Of a stretch of DNA of 64,000 nt, positions 54,733 through 64,000 are shown piece after piece; position 1 is the first letter of the stretch, and each line of letters begins with the position of its first letter. Both the position numbers and the translations under genes were made by a program. Source of the stretch: Gammaproteobacteria bacterium (GTDB lineage Bacteria; Pseudomonadota; Gammaproteobacteria; DSM-16500); contig JARLJN010000126.1 in assembly GCA_031291255.1 (NCBI GenBank), positions 1-64,000 on the forward strand. The letters are read 5' to 3'. Below the pieces are notes generated by a model. It ran no database searches. It had not been told where the DNA came from and worked only from the letters and a program-made list of their open reading frames with translations.

Positions 54733-56427
54733 TTAGGCTGCTGACGTGGCTAAACCATCAGGTTCAATATTTAAAATTCTCAAAGCCCCTTCCATAATTT
54801 TTTCAAAAATAGGCGCACACACTTGGCTTGCGTAATAATGTTTACCTTGAGGATCATGGATAATGACAGCAACAATTAAACGAGGATGACTCGCTGGTGC
54901 GAGGCCAATAAATGATGAGGTATAACGATGTTGTTGATAGCCATGTATGCCAGCCATTAATGCGGTTCCAGTTTTACCTGCAACACGATAGCCTGGCACT
55001 TGTGCTAATTCACCAGTAGCACCTTTTGTTGAAACAACGGTTTCTAAAAGATCTCGCATTTGTTTTGCAGTTTTCTCATTGAGAACACGTTCACCTACTG
55101 GAGATTTATCGACTTTCAATAATGAAACAGGAATTTTAATTCCATCGTTTGCAAAAACTGAATAGGCTTGCGCTAATTGCAAAGGTGTCACAGAGATACC
55201 ATAACCAAAAGCTAAAGTAGCTAATGCAAAGGGTGCCCATACAGAACGTTTAACGAGAGAGCCACCTTGTTCTCCTGGAAATCCCGTGCCTGTCGTTTCT
55301 CCAAAACCGACTCTATGCAGTAAGTTCCATAATTGATTTGAGGGTAATGCTAAAATCATTTTAGTGGTTCCTACATTACTAGAAACCTGCAATATTTGTG
55401 CGACGTTAATAGAATTATTATTGTGTTCGTCTCTAACCACATGATGGTCCACACGAAACCATCCAGGATAAGTATCAATGACAGTAGTGGGTTTAAATAA
55501 TCCGCTGTCTAATGCACTCGCAATACTAAATGCTTTAATCGTAGAACCTGGTTCAAACGTATCTGTGATAGCCCTATTTCGATAAACATCTTTTTGCTTA
55601 GGACTACGATTATTTGGATTGAATGAAGGGTTATTCACCATCGCTAACACTTCACCTGTTTTTACATCCAAAACAACAACGGTACCCGATGTTGCAACAT
55701 TCTTAGCAACGCCTTGCATAAGCTCACGATAAGCAAGATATTGAATACGTCTATCAATACTGAGTGTTAAATCATTTCCAGGTTTTTGTTCTGAGATTTG
55801 AGTAATGTCAGAGACTACATGCCCACGCCTGTCTTTAACTACCGTTTTTTTTCCGGAATGTCCGCTCAACCATTCGTTATAGGCAAGTTCAATTCCTTCC
55901 TGACCCACATCATCTATATTCGTGAATCCCAGCATATGCGCAGCAACTTCACCCTCTGGGTAATAACGTTTATAGGTTTCTTGAAAATAAACACCAGACA
56001 ATCCATTTTGTTTTAAACGAGTGGCTATATCAGGTGACACACCACGTTTAATATAAACAAATTCTTTATGTTTATTTTTTTCTTTTAAAAGTATTTTTTT
56101 AATCTCTGCTACAGACAAACCAAGCGACTCACTGACTAGCTTTATATCTTGGTTGCTGAAAGAAAACTCCTGAGGATTTATCCACACTGAATAAACTGTA
56201 GTACTTACCGCTAAAGGATAACCATTTCTGTCAGTAATAATACCGCGAAAAGCAGGTGTATCAATGGTACGCACTGCTCGCACATCGCCTTGATGTTGTA
56301 AGAAATTTCGATTGATGAGAGTGAGGTCTATTATACGAATTGTTAATCCCGTGACTAACAATAGGATTAAAACAATTAAGAAATAAAAACGATTAGGGAT
56401 AAACGCTGCTTGTAGTCTAGGTTTCAA
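54733..56427 (-). CDS. ftsI: Septal transpeptidase PBP3
   Basis: A 564-aa class B penicillin-binding protein that cross-links septal peptidoglycan. There is one N-terminal membrane anchor (FYFLIVLILLLVTGLTIRII). The PBP dimerisation domain has FRGIITDRNGYPLA and GVYFQETYKRYYP, and the transpeptidase motifs are STIK (in EPGSTIKAFS), SSN (in VSSNVGTTKM) and KTGTA. It works with FtsW and FtsL. Spacing to ftsL is 64 bp. Confidence 0.97.
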   Translation of the reverse strand: MKPRLQAAFIPNRFYFLIVLILLLVTGLTIRIIDLTLINRNFLQHQGDVRAVRTIDTPAFRGIITDRNGYPLAVSTTVYSVWINPQEFSFSNQDIKLVSESLGLSVAEIKKILLKEKNKHKEFVYIKRGVSPDIATRLKQNGLSGVYFQETYKRYYPEGEVAAHMLGFTNIDDVGQEGIELAYNEWLSGHSGKKTVVKDRRGHVVSDITQISEQKPGNDLTLSIDRRIQYLAYRELMQGVAKNVATSGTVVVLDVKTGEVLAMVNNPSFNPNNRSPKQKDVYRNRAITDTFEPGSTIKAFSIASALDSGLFKPTTVIDTYPGWFRVDHHVVRDEHNNNSINVAQILQVSSNVGTTKMILALPSNQLWNLLHRVGFGETTGTGFPGEQGGSLVKRSVWAPFALATLAFGYGISVTPLQLAQAYSVFANDGIKIPVSLLKVDKSPVGERVLNEKTAKQMRDLLETVVSTKGATGELAQVPGYRVAGKTGTALMAGIHGYQQHRYTSSFIGLAPASHPRLIVAVIIHDPQGKHYYASQVCAPIFEKIMEGALRILNIEPDGLATSAA

Positions 56428-56491
56428 TCGCTATATCATCCCTAACACAGATCCCTTAATAGCCCTATTATAAGGCTTACGAGCATTTACT

Positions 56492-56836
56492 TTAAGTACC
56501 TGATGGGTGGATAACAATTACCGATTTAGCATCCGGCAAAACCATTTTATATTTACTTTCTGCAATTTGCTGAACGCGAGCCGGCATCATCCATGTGCTT
56601 TTTTCAAGTAATAATTGCGCCCACTGTACATGAAGATGATTTTGCTCTGCTTGTGCCTGCTCAAGGCTAGAGTTTAATCCACGGCTAACGTTAGTGATAT
56701 AAATAACACTTAACGCAGACGTCAAAAGTGCCAATATCATGACTATGGTAGTGAACTGCGCTCGAGTAAAAAATAGCGAGATAGCCCAACCACGCGATAA
56801 GGTACTTTGATTTAGTAAGCGAGCCGCCGCATTCAT
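56492..56836 (-). CDS. ftsL: Cell division protein FtsL
   Basis: A 114-aa bitopic division protein: a cytoplasmic N-terminus, one helix (TIVMILALLTSALSVIYITN) and a periplasmic coiled coil (LNSSLEQAQAEQNHLHVQWA) that pairs with FtsB and FtsQ. Sequence conservation in this family is low; the call rests on topology, length and position between rsmH and ftsI. The start overlaps the rsmH stop (ATGA). Confidence 0.93.
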   Translation of the reverse strand: MNAAARLLNQSTLSRGWAISLFFTRAQFTTIVMILALLTSALSVIYITNVSRGLNSSLEQAQAEQNHLHVQWAQLLLEKSTWMMPARVQQIAESKYKMVLPDAKSVIVIHPSGT

Positions 56837-57786
56837 AATAGCTTCTCCGCAATTCGTAAAACTGCACTACGTGCTCTTGGATTGAAGGTAACTTCTTCTT
56901 GACTAGGCTTGATAGCTCGACCTAAACGTTTGAGTCTTGGTCTAAACATATCATTATGGACTGGCAAGCCTGCAGGGAAATCACCGCCGCGTTCATGACG
57001 TTGTATAAAACGTTTAACCATACGATCTTCTAATGAGTGAAAGCTGATAACAGCCATGCGTCCACCTATCGCTAATGCTTCTAAACTTTTTTCTAATGCG
57101 ATTTTTAAATCATCCAGCTCATGATTAATAGCAATCCGAATCGCTAAAAAACTACGCGTTGCAGGATGTTTATGCTTTTCCCAACGAGGTATAGCTGCAG
57201 AAACTATTTCGGCTAATTCTTTTGTTGTAGTAATAGGATTTTCATTTCTTTTTTCGACTATAGATTTAGCGATGCGACGTGAGAATTTTTCTTCGCCATA
57301 CTCATATAAAACGTTAGCTAATTCTTCTTCTTTGACTTGAGCTAACCATTCTGCAGCGTCTAGTCCTTGAGATGAGTCCATTCTCATATCTAATTTTCCA
57401 TCACGCATAAAACTGAATCCGCGCTCAGCTTCATCCAACTGAGGTGATGACACACCTAAATCGAATAGGATACCTGTCAGCTTACCGAACCAATTTTGTG
57501 TTTTTAAAATTTTTTCGAGATCTGCGAATGAACCATGTTGAATCATAAAACGAGGGTCATCAGCAAAACGCTGTTTTGCATAAGCTATTGCTGAAGGATC
57601 TTTATCTAATGCAAGCAAACGACCTGCAGAACTCAACTGATTTAAAATAGCTTGTGAGTGGCCGCCGCGACCAAATGTAGCATCTACATAAATACCATCA
57701 GGCTGGATAATAAGATTCTGTATCACCTCGTCCAACAAGACTGGTAAATGTGTACTGCTTTCTTCATTCATTCGACACGCCGCCAT
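56833..57786 (-). CDS. rsmH: 16S rRNA m4C1402 methyltransferase
   Basis: A 317-aa SAM-dependent enzyme that N4-methylates C1402 of 16S rRNA (formerly MraW). HLPVLLDEVI, the SAM-binding VDATFGRGGHSQAIL, FDLGVSSPQLD, RGFSFMRDGKLDMRMD and ISFHSLEDRMVKRF are diagnostic. RsmI, which 2'-O-methylates the same nucleotide, is encoded at 58.9 kb. ATGs occur at 57792, 57786 and 57771; AGAGG lies about 8 nt before 57786, favouring it. Confidence 0.96.
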   Translation of the reverse strand: MAACRMNEESSTHLPVLLDEVIQNLIIQPDGIYVDATFGRGGHSQAILNQLSSAGRLLALDKDPSAIAYAKQRFADDPRFMIQHGSFADLEKILKTQNWFGKLTGILFDLGVSSPQLDEAERGFSFMRDGKLDMRMDSSQGLDAAEWLAQVKEEELANVLYEYGEEKFSRRIAKSIVEKRNENPITTTKELAEIVSAAIPRWEKHKHPATRSFLAIRIAINHELDDLKIALEKSLEALAIGGRMAVISFHSLEDRMVKRFIQRHERGGDFPAGLPVHNDMFRPRLKRLGRAIKPSQEEVTFNPRARSAVLRIAEKLL

Positions 57787-57814
57787 AACCATAACCTCTG
57801 CTGCGAGGACTACA

Positions 57815-58285
57815 TTACAAGGATAATGTTTTCATCTCTTCAGGTAATTCTGAGTCACCATTCGACTCTTCATCTAACCATTGAGTACGTCTTTCTTCCC
57901 ACTGTTTTTCATCCCACAATTCAAACTTCTTGCCTTGACCAACTAACATTGCATGCTTAGTGATACCAGCATAATCGCGCAACAGTGGAGGTAATAAAAT
58001 ACGCCCGTGAGTATCAAGCTCAGCTTCTGTTGCATGACCGATTAATAATCGTTGTATACGTCGCGCTGCTTTATTAAAACTAGGCAAAGCCGCCAATTTC
58101 TTTTCTATTTCTTCCCAGGAAGCGAGAGGATACAAAAGCAAACAACGTTCTTCAGTATCGATAGTCATCACTACACTGCCGCGATCGTCTTGTTGAAGAC
58201 TCTCTCGGTAGCGTGAAGGCATCACCATCCTGCCTTTAACATCGATATTGACCCCGTTGACTCCTCGAAACACTTTGGCCTCCAT
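57815..58285 (-). CDS. mraZ: Transcriptional regulator MraZ
   Basis: A 156-aa double-SpoVT/AbrB protein, a ring-forming repressor of the dcw cluster. Two copies of the family motif are seen: FRGVNGVNIDVKGRMVMPSR and IGHATEAELDTHGRILLPPL. It is the first gene of the dcw transcript, preceded by four GTGG boxes at 10-bp spacing, which are probably its own operator. An in-frame GTG at 58288 lies just before the ATG at 58285. Confidence 0.96.
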   Translation of the reverse strand: MEAKVFRGVNGVNIDVKGRMVMPSRYRESLQQDDRGSVVMTIDTEERCLLLYPLASWEEIEKKLAALPSFNKAARRIQRLLIGHATEAELDTHGRILLPPLLRDYAGITKHAMLVGQGKKFELWDEKQWEERRTQWLDEESNGDSELPEEMKTLSL

Positions 58286-58299
58286 CACGGGAAAGTTAC

Positions 58300-58356
58300 A
58301 CTATTCCGTATAATCACTATACCACTCTTTCCCACAATAAACCACTTTTTACCACA
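58300..58356 (-). promoter_or_regulatory. dcw promoter region with four MraZ boxes
   Basis: On the minus strand GTGG occurs four times at an exact 10-bp period. On the plus strand the CCAC cores lie at 58322, 58332, 58342 and 58352. E. coli MraZ binds TGGG-type direct repeats at 10-bp spacing upstream of mraZ. A possible -10 (TTATAC or TATAGT) lies immediately downstream of the last box, so MraZ binding would block RNA polymerase. Confidence 0.75.
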
Positions 58357-58455
58357 AAAGTTTCCCGTAGGCACTTGATAAAACTAGGCTTCCCACTTAG
58401 GGGTTTTACTAACGCACCTTATGAAATTACTAAAAAATGGGATTATAATGAGGTT

Positions 58456-58475
58456 AAAAAAAAGATAGAGTCAAC
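58456..58475 (-). terminator. U-tract at the rnpB 3' end
   Basis: Eight consecutive A residues (plus strand 58456-58463) read as a U-run in the rnpB transcript, immediately after the 3' strand of the P1 helix. This is consistent with termination at or just after the mature 3' end. Confidence 0.55.
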
Positions 58476-58832
58476 CGATAAGCCGGGTTCTGTCGTGGAC
58501 AACCATTTATCTGGGATGTTTGTCGCCAAACACCTCAAGCAACCTACCCGAGCTTAGTGTGGGCCACACTTTATGAGCATCAAAGATACTCACGTAAGCT
58601 CCTATTTGGTCTTGCTCCGAGTGGGGTTTACCTTGCCACAACTGTTGCCAATTGCGCGGTGCGCTCTTACCGCACCTTTTCACCCTTACCGAGTATAAAA
58701 TACTAGGCGGTATATTCTCTGTGGCACTAGCCGTAAGCTCGCGCTTCCCAGGCGTTACCTGGCACTCTGCCCTCTGGAGCCCGGACTTTCCTCCATCTGC
58801 GTTAGCAAACAGCGATTGCCTCGGTCAACTCT
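58465..58832 (-). ncRNA. rnpB: RNase P RNA, class A
   Basis: The catalytic RNA of RNase P, which matures tRNA 5' ends. On the minus strand the order of landmarks matches the bacterial type A molecule: GAGTTGACCGAGGCAATCGC at the 5' end, GGAGGAAAGTCCGGGCTCC, CAGAGGGCAGAGTGCCAGGT (P3-P4 area), GGTAAGGGTGAAAAGGTGCG, GTAAACCCCACTCGGAGCAA, GACCAAATAGG, and the 3' GACAGAACCCGGCTTATCGG. The ends are set by pairing of the terminal P1 strands and are accurate to a few bases. It lies between rsmI and mraZ. Confidence 0.96.
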
Positions 58833-58871
58833 AGGCGTAGAATATCCTAATTCCTGAAATATGGGTAGGAT

Positions 58872-59738
58872 TTAATCTGGAATTATGGGCTTATTATTCG
58901 ATATTTTCAGCGCAAGATTATAGACAGTATTCTTTTTCTGACCTGTGATTTTAGTTACCAACTCTACTGCTTGCTTCAATGGCAGCGCATCCAACAAAAT
59001 AACTAGCATATCGTGATAAGTTTCTTGAGTGTCGAGTAAATCTTCTTTCATACCCTCCACTACCACAACCATCTCCCCACGCTCTTGGTTGGTGTCTGAT
59101 TTAACCCAGTTAATTAACTCTTCCAACGTGCCTGATGTAATGGTTTCAAACAGTTTTGTGACTTCACGAGCGATAACAGCCGATCTTGTTGGCGCCCAAG
59201 CAGTTCGCATCGCTTCGAGCAAATCCAAAATGCGGTGGGGGGATTCGTAGAAAATCATGGTTCGCGTTTCATTATTCAGAGCTTGCAAACGCTGCATACG
59301 AGGCCCAGATTTAGCGGGAAGGAAACCTTCAAAGACAAATCGATCTGTAGGCAAGCCTGCGACACTTAACGCAGCAATCGCCGCACAAGCGCCCGGTACA
59401 GGAACCGTCTTAATGCCCGCTACCCGCGCTTCGCGTACAAGATAGTATCCAGGATCACTGATAAGCGGTGTACCTGCATCACTAATTAAAGCAATGGATT
59501 CCCCTTTTTCAAGACGCTCTAAAAGAGTTTTCGTTTTTTCCCGTTCATTATGTTCATGCAAGGCTATGATGGGTGTAGTTATCAGAAAATGTCTTAATAA
59601 AGGCTGACTATGACGGGTATCTTCTGCAACTATGCAATCAACTGTTTTTAATACTTCAATGGCTCGCAAACTCATATCCTGCATATTACCAATAGGAGTT
59701 GCAACCACATATAAAATGCCAAAATTGTTTTTATTCAT
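58872..59738 (-). CDS. rsmI: 16S rRNA 2'-O-ribose C1402 methyltransferase
   Basis: A 288-aa tetrapyrrole-methylase-fold SAM enzyme. LYVVATPIGNMQDMSLRA, VAEDTRHSQPLLRHF, SLISDAGTPLISDPG and the PGACAAIAALSVAGLPTDRF motif are diagnostic. The C-terminal ~40 residues form the RsmI helical domain (LPLKQAVELVTKITGQKKN). It is divergent from yraN, the same pairing as in E. coli (there with lpoA between). Confidence 0.96.
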   Translation of the reverse strand: MNKNNFGILYVVATPIGNMQDMSLRAIEVLKTVDCIVAEDTRHSQPLLRHFLITTPIIALHEHNEREKTKTLLERLEKGESIALISDAGTPLISDPGYYLVREARVAGIKTVPVPGACAAIAALSVAGLPTDRFVFEGFLPAKSGPRMQRLQALNNETRTMIFYESPHRILDLLEAMRTAWAPTRSAVIAREVTKLFETITSGTLEELINWVKSDTNQERGEMVVVVEGMKEDLLDTQETYHDMLVILLDALPLKQAVELVTKITGQKKNTVYNLALKISNNKPIIPD

Positions 59739-59870
59739 AAACTAAGATGCTATCTTTATAGTGAAACATGACCAAAAATTTATTTGCGCCCATACTCCCT
59801 TATCTTCCCCCAAAAATCCAGAATTATTCAAACCATCCATAACTTAACACCATAAATTTGAGACTTACTT

Positions 59871-60251
59871 ATGACCAAAACCCGTACCTCTATACAAATA
59901 GGCCAGCAAGCAGAGGATGAAGCTTGCAACTACCTTCAAAAACAGGGCTATAGCCTTCTTGAACGCAATTACCGCTGCAAAATGGGAGAAATTGATTTAA
60001 TTATGAAAGATAACACCTGCATAGTCTTTGTAGAGGTACGTTTACGCAATAACCCACGTTGCGGAAACGCTTTAGACAGTGTGGATCTGCGCAAACAAAA
60101 AAAACTGACCCTAACAGCAACACACTATTTGTGTCAGAAAAAATGGTTTGATAAAGTTAATTGTCGATTTGATGTAATTGGCATAAGCTATAGCCAAATG
60201 AAGGCAAGCCTGCAATGGATTAAAAATGCCTTTTCTGCCTACCACTTTTAA
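59871..60251 (+). CDS. yraN: UPF0102 protein YraN
   Basis: A 126-aa nuclease-fold protein of unknown function. GQQAEDEACNYLQKQGY, LLERNYRCKMGEIDLIM and FVEVRLR form the restriction-endonuclease-like core (E, D, E-x-K equivalents, with Arg where many members have Lys). The conserved neighbours rsmI (divergent) and diaA (14 bp downstream) support the call. Confidence 0.93.
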   Translation: MTKTRTSIQIGQQAEDEACNYLQKQGYSLLERNYRCKMGEIDLIMKDNTCIVFVEVRLRNNPRCGNALDSVDLRKQKKLTLTATHYLCQKKWFDKVNCRFDVIGISYSQMKASLQWIKNAFSAYHF

Positions 60252-60259
60252 GATACTGA

Positions 60260-61446
<1,187 letters not shown>

Positions 61447-61488
61447 GATTTGAGACTCTAAAACTTTATCATAACAAGGATATTTATA

Positions 61489-62073
61489 ATGAAGAAAAAA
61501 AATATTTTCTTACTTGCAAGCTTGCTTGCTGGATCATTGCTCATAACAAGTTGCACCAATGTAGCAATGACTAGTGCTTCTGCTGTTTACAATAGAAGTA
61601 GTTTGCAAAGCTCATTCAGCGATCACTACACAGACATGAAGGTTAGCCAAGCCTTATACTGGGGATCTAAGCACTTCAAGGATAGCAATATTTCTATAAA
61701 TACTTTTAATGGCGAAGTTTTATTAACTGGCCAAATTCCTAGCCCAGAGTTACAACAAGAAGCAACTGAACTCGCGAGCAATGCTATTGGTGTGACCCAT
61801 GTTTATAATATGACAAAAGTCACAAATCCCATTTCCGCTTTAACTAAAACAAGCGACTCATGGATTACAGCAAAAATAAAAAGTCGGCTTATTGCGAATA
61901 GTGAAATAGATCCATCTAGAATCAAAGTTGTTACTGAAGATGGAACAGTTTATTTAATGGGTCTTGTATTGCCTGAACAAGCCGCCATAGCAACCGATAT
62001 TGCCAGATCTACTGATGGCGTTGATAATGTCGTAACTATGTTTTCATATATCAAAATTAGCAAACAGTTGTAA
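61489..62073 (+). CDS. Second BON-domain lipoprotein, DolP paralogue
   Basis: A 194-aa lipoprotein (lipobox LITSC) with the same two-BON layout as its neighbour, including NTFNGEVLLTGQIPSPELQQ, DSWITAKIKSRL and VVTEDGTVYLMGLVLPEQA. It starts 42 bp after dolP, with AAGGA upstream, and is probably in the same operon. It is likely a duplicate; the N-terminal segment before the first BON domain differs most. Confidence 0.9.
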   Translation: MKKKNIFLLASLLAGSLLITSCTNVAMTSASAVYNRSSLQSSFSDHYTDMKVSQALYWGSKHFKDSNISINTFNGEVLLTGQIPSPELQQEATELASNAIGVTHVYNMTKVTNPISALTKTSDSWITAKIKSRLIANSEIDPSRIKVVTEDGTVYLMGLVLPEQAAIATDIARSTDGVDNVVTMFSYIKISKQL

Positions 62074-62138
62074 GTTATCCATTCGCTGCGAGGACTACAG
62101 CAGACAGCATTGTAACCTCGCCGCAAAAAAATTAATGT

Positions 62139-62516
62139 CTAACACTTATAATGACTTAAGAATTCTCGCATTGCACTATTCACAATAGGTTTATGTAACA
62201 CTTGCTCTACGCCAGCATTAAAACAAGCTTGCTTTTCTTCTTCTCCTGCAAACCCTGTTAAAGCAACTATGGATGTATTAGTCAGATTTTTTTTATTTAA
62301 AAGATTGAGCTGCCTAATTACATCAAAACCAGAAATATCTGGCAAGCCAATATCTACGAATATGACGTGATAACTAGCATCATTATCAACTTTTTCGAAT
62401 GCGGCTTTACCTGTAGCAACTATATCTACCGTACATCCCAATTTTGTTAACATATGTTCATGCACACGTTGCACAACCAAATCATCTTCTACGAGTAACA
62501 CATTTAGTTTTTTCAT
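62139..62516 (-). CDS. Single-domain response regulator
   Basis: A 125-aa CheY-like receiver without an output domain. The acidic pocket is VEDD near the N-terminus; the phosphoacceptor Asp is in FVDIGLPDISGFDVI, and the conserved Lys is in LHKPI. Thr is in VALTGFAG. The ATG has AGGGA 7 nt upstream and lies 23 bp after the kinase gene, so the two form an operon. The output must be by protein contact or a phosphorelay. Confidence 0.92.
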   Translation of the reverse strand: MKKLNVLLVEDDLVVQRVHEHMLTKLGCTVDIVATGKAAFEKVDNDASYHVIFVDIGLPDISGFDVIRQLNLLNKKNLTNTSIVALTGFAGEEEKQACFNAGVEQVLHKPIVNSAMREFLSHYKC

Positions 62517-62539
62517 AATATCCCTATTTTATTATTATC

Positions 62540-63709
62540 CTATGATGCCTTATAACGGTTTAAAGCTGAATCTTCCTCAACATCATCCTGTTGTAATTTG
62601 AAATCAGCAACAAAGCTAAACACTGACCCTTTACCCACCTTACTCACCACGCTAATCTTACCCTTCAAAAGCTCTACTAATTTTTTTACGATAGACAATC
62701 CCAAGCCGGTTCCTTGGCGACTGGTTTTGCGCGTATAAGCATCTTCTATTTGAGAAAAACGATCGAATATAAAATTTAATTTATCAGATGGAATACCAAT
62801 CCCTGTATCTTCAACTATTATTTCTAACGTAACAAAAGTCGTAGTTTGTTTTAAAATACGAACTTTTACATTTATATGACCACGCTCAGTATACTTAATT
62901 GCATTACCGATCAGATTAGTCAATATATGCCTAAGCACCCAAGAATCGCTAATGATATTTTTTTCAATTACAGATTCATAACTCATAACTAACTTTAATT
63001 TTTTTTCTACCGCACTTGCATTCAATATAGTAGTGATTTCATCAAGTAAAAATTTCAAGTCTATAGGTGAATAAAACAACTCAAGCTTATTCGCTTCTAA
63101 CTTTGCAAAATCAAGAATATTATCGATGGTTGAAAGCAAATAATTTCCAGAACTATAAATAATTTTTCCGAATTCATTCGCTTCTTTTAAAGTGACATCA
63201 TCATCAATTAACATGCTTGCCGTACTAATAATTCCTGTCAAAGGAACTCTTAACTCATGACTCATCAAAGCAAGAAATTGAGTTTTTGCGTGACTTGCTT
63301 CTTCCGCTTTTTGCTTTGCTTGTTTTAATTCTGTGATATCAAGTGAATTACATATCACACCTATGATATGACCACATTCATCTCTAAGAGGGGATTTAAC
63401 ACTAGAAAAATACAATCTTTCACCGCTTTTTAAAATGACGGTTTCTTCAAGCTCTATCGTTTTATCTTGCTCTATCACTTCAAGATCAACTTTTCTAAGA
63501 GCATCTGCCATCTCAGGCCAAACATCATAATCAGTCTTACCAATGATTTGTTCGCGAGACTTTAAATGCCCCTTTTGAATTACAGCATTATTACACCCTA
63601 TATAAACACCATTGAGGTCTTTCCAGTAAACACTACCAGCTATACCATTAATGAATGTTTCTAAACGATATAATAAATTGTTTTTATTTCTTACTTGAAT
63701 TGCACTCAT
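62540..63709 (-). CDS. PAS-domain sensor histidine kinase
   Basis: A 389-aa soluble kinase. The PAS domain at about residues 12-135 contains VYWKDLNGVYIGCNN, GKTDYDVWP and a PAC end DITELKQAK. The HisKA domain has MSHELRVPLTGIISTASML (Pro two residues after the Arg, all H-box residues intact). HATPase_c has NLIGNAIKYTE, EDTGIGIPSDK, FDRFSQIEDAYTRK and GTGLGLSIVKKLVELL. No membrane segment is seen, so it senses a cytoplasmic signal. Its partner is the receiver protein encoded next to it. Confidence 0.92.
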   Translation of the reverse strand: MSAIQVRNKNNLLYRLETFINGIAGSVYWKDLNGVYIGCNNAVIQKGHLKSREQIIGKTDYDVWPEMADALRKVDLEVIEQDKTIELEETVILKSGERLYFSSVKSPLRDECGHIIGVICNSLDITELKQAKQKAEEASHAKTQFLALMSHELRVPLTGIISTASMLIDDDVTLKEANEFGKIIYSSGNYLLSTIDNILDFAKLEANKLELFYSPIDLKFLLDEITTILNASAVEKKLKLVMSYESVIEKNIISDSWVLRHILTNLIGNAIKYTERGHINVKVRILKQTTTFVTLEIIVEDTGIGIPSDKLNFIFDRFSQIEDAYTRKTSRQGTGLGLSIVKKLVELLKGKISVVSKVGKGSVFSFVADFKLQQDDVEEDSALNRYKAS

Positions 63710-63743
63710 AAAACACTACGTCTCAATCATCCCTGAAATATTA

Positions 63744-63989
63744 TTAGCGCAATCTGTAACTGACTGCGCTCGTGCTTGCAGCTGATGGCATGGATGAAAT
63801 ATACTCATCCCCCACTGAATGCTTAGAAATATAATCTTCGGTCAGCATCTCTTTAAACGGTTCCCAATATTTTTTAGTTGCTTTAGGATCTTTAATCCAC
63901 TCTTGAAAAACTTCTAGCTGGCCTTTAACAGTTAATTTATAACTTTTTGGAGTAGGGACATCATTAGCTTTTCTCCATGCTTGTATCAT
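63744..63989 (-). CDS. Unknown protein, possibly running off the window edge
   Basis: An 81-residue reading frame with MIQAWRKANDVPTPKSYKLT at the start, an acidic/aromatic helical middle (FQEWIKDPKATKKYWEPF) and a Ser/Ala-rich end. AAGGG lies about 6 nt before the ATG at 63989, so this could be the true start. The frame remains open to the window end, so it may be the C-terminus of a longer protein. No family is recognised. It lies 34 bp upstream of the kinase and may be in the same transcript. Confidence 0.4.
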   Translation of the reverse strand: MIQAWRKANDVPTPKSYKLTVKGQLEVFQEWIKDPKATKKYWEPFKEMLTEDYISKHSVGDEYISSMPSAASTSAVSYRLR

Positions 63990-64000
63990 CTCATACCCTT

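Noticed and set aside
58375..58834. Two 60-aa ORFs in the mraZ-rsmI gap
   Set aside because: One lies over the promoter region and the 3' end of rnpB, and the other is inside rnpB; the RNA gene explains the sequence.

Overview
The window looks like chromosomal DNA of an AT-rich gammaproteobacterium, most likely a host-associated member of the Legionellales (Coxiella/Legionella/Berkiella-like). The housekeeping gene order is classic gammaproteobacterial: pilA-pilB-pilC-pilD-coaE-zapD-yacG, mutT-secA-dciA, lpxC-ftsZ-ftsA-ftsQ-murB-murC-murG-ftsW-murD-mraY-murE-ftsI-ftsL-rsmH-mraZ, rnpB-rsmI, yraN-diaA-dolP. The placement is inferred from gene order, low GC and accessory gene content; no 16S rRNA gene or tRNA was seen.
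Layout. (1) 1-8.1 kb, accessory: an MHS-type MFS transporter, an unknown 179-aa protein, a DUF6356-like membrane protein, a FixL-like histidine kinase with a degenerate H-box, a secreted trehalase, a secreted serine hydrolase and an unknown polytopic membrane protein. (2) 8.2-16.3 kb: four tandem paralogues of a large polytopic membrane protein that looks like a GT-C (PTPS_related/YfhO-like) glycosyltransferase. (3) 16.5-22.2 kb: the ABC-F protein Uup, a polyprenyl-phosphate GT2 glycosyltransferase (GtrB/ArnC-like), an ArnT-like GT-C transferase and a YdjC/ChbG-type deacetylase. Together with the four paralogues these suggest a surface-glycan or lipid A decoration locus. (4) 22.3-22.9 kb: a type II toxin-antitoxin pair (RHH antitoxin, MazF/PemK toxin). 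(5) 22.9-28.8 kb: type IV pilus genes pilABCD, then coaE, zapD and yacG. (6) 28.8-31.0 kb: a SulP transporter fused to a beta-carbonic anhydrase. (7) 31.1-34.8 kb: mutT, secA and divergent dciA. (8) 34.9-41.6 kb: an inserted island of four minus-strand genes of unknown family, two of them paralogues, one a repeat-bearing coiled-coil protein, and one a Lys-rich protein with nuclear-localisation-like ends and a nuclease-like core. I infer candidate host-directed effectors. (9) 41.8-58.4 kb: lpxC and the complete minus-strand dcw cell-wall/division cluster, without murF or ddl, driven from an upstream region with four MraZ-type boxes at an exact 10-bp period. (10) 58.4-64.0 kb: rnpB, rsmI, yraN, diaA, two tandem BON-domain lipoproteins, a PAS histidine kinase with a single-domain response regulator, and a gene running to the window edge.
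At least three families of short palindromic repeats (REP/MITE-like) are scattered at the 3' ends of genes. Some of them supply the stop codons of the genes they abut.
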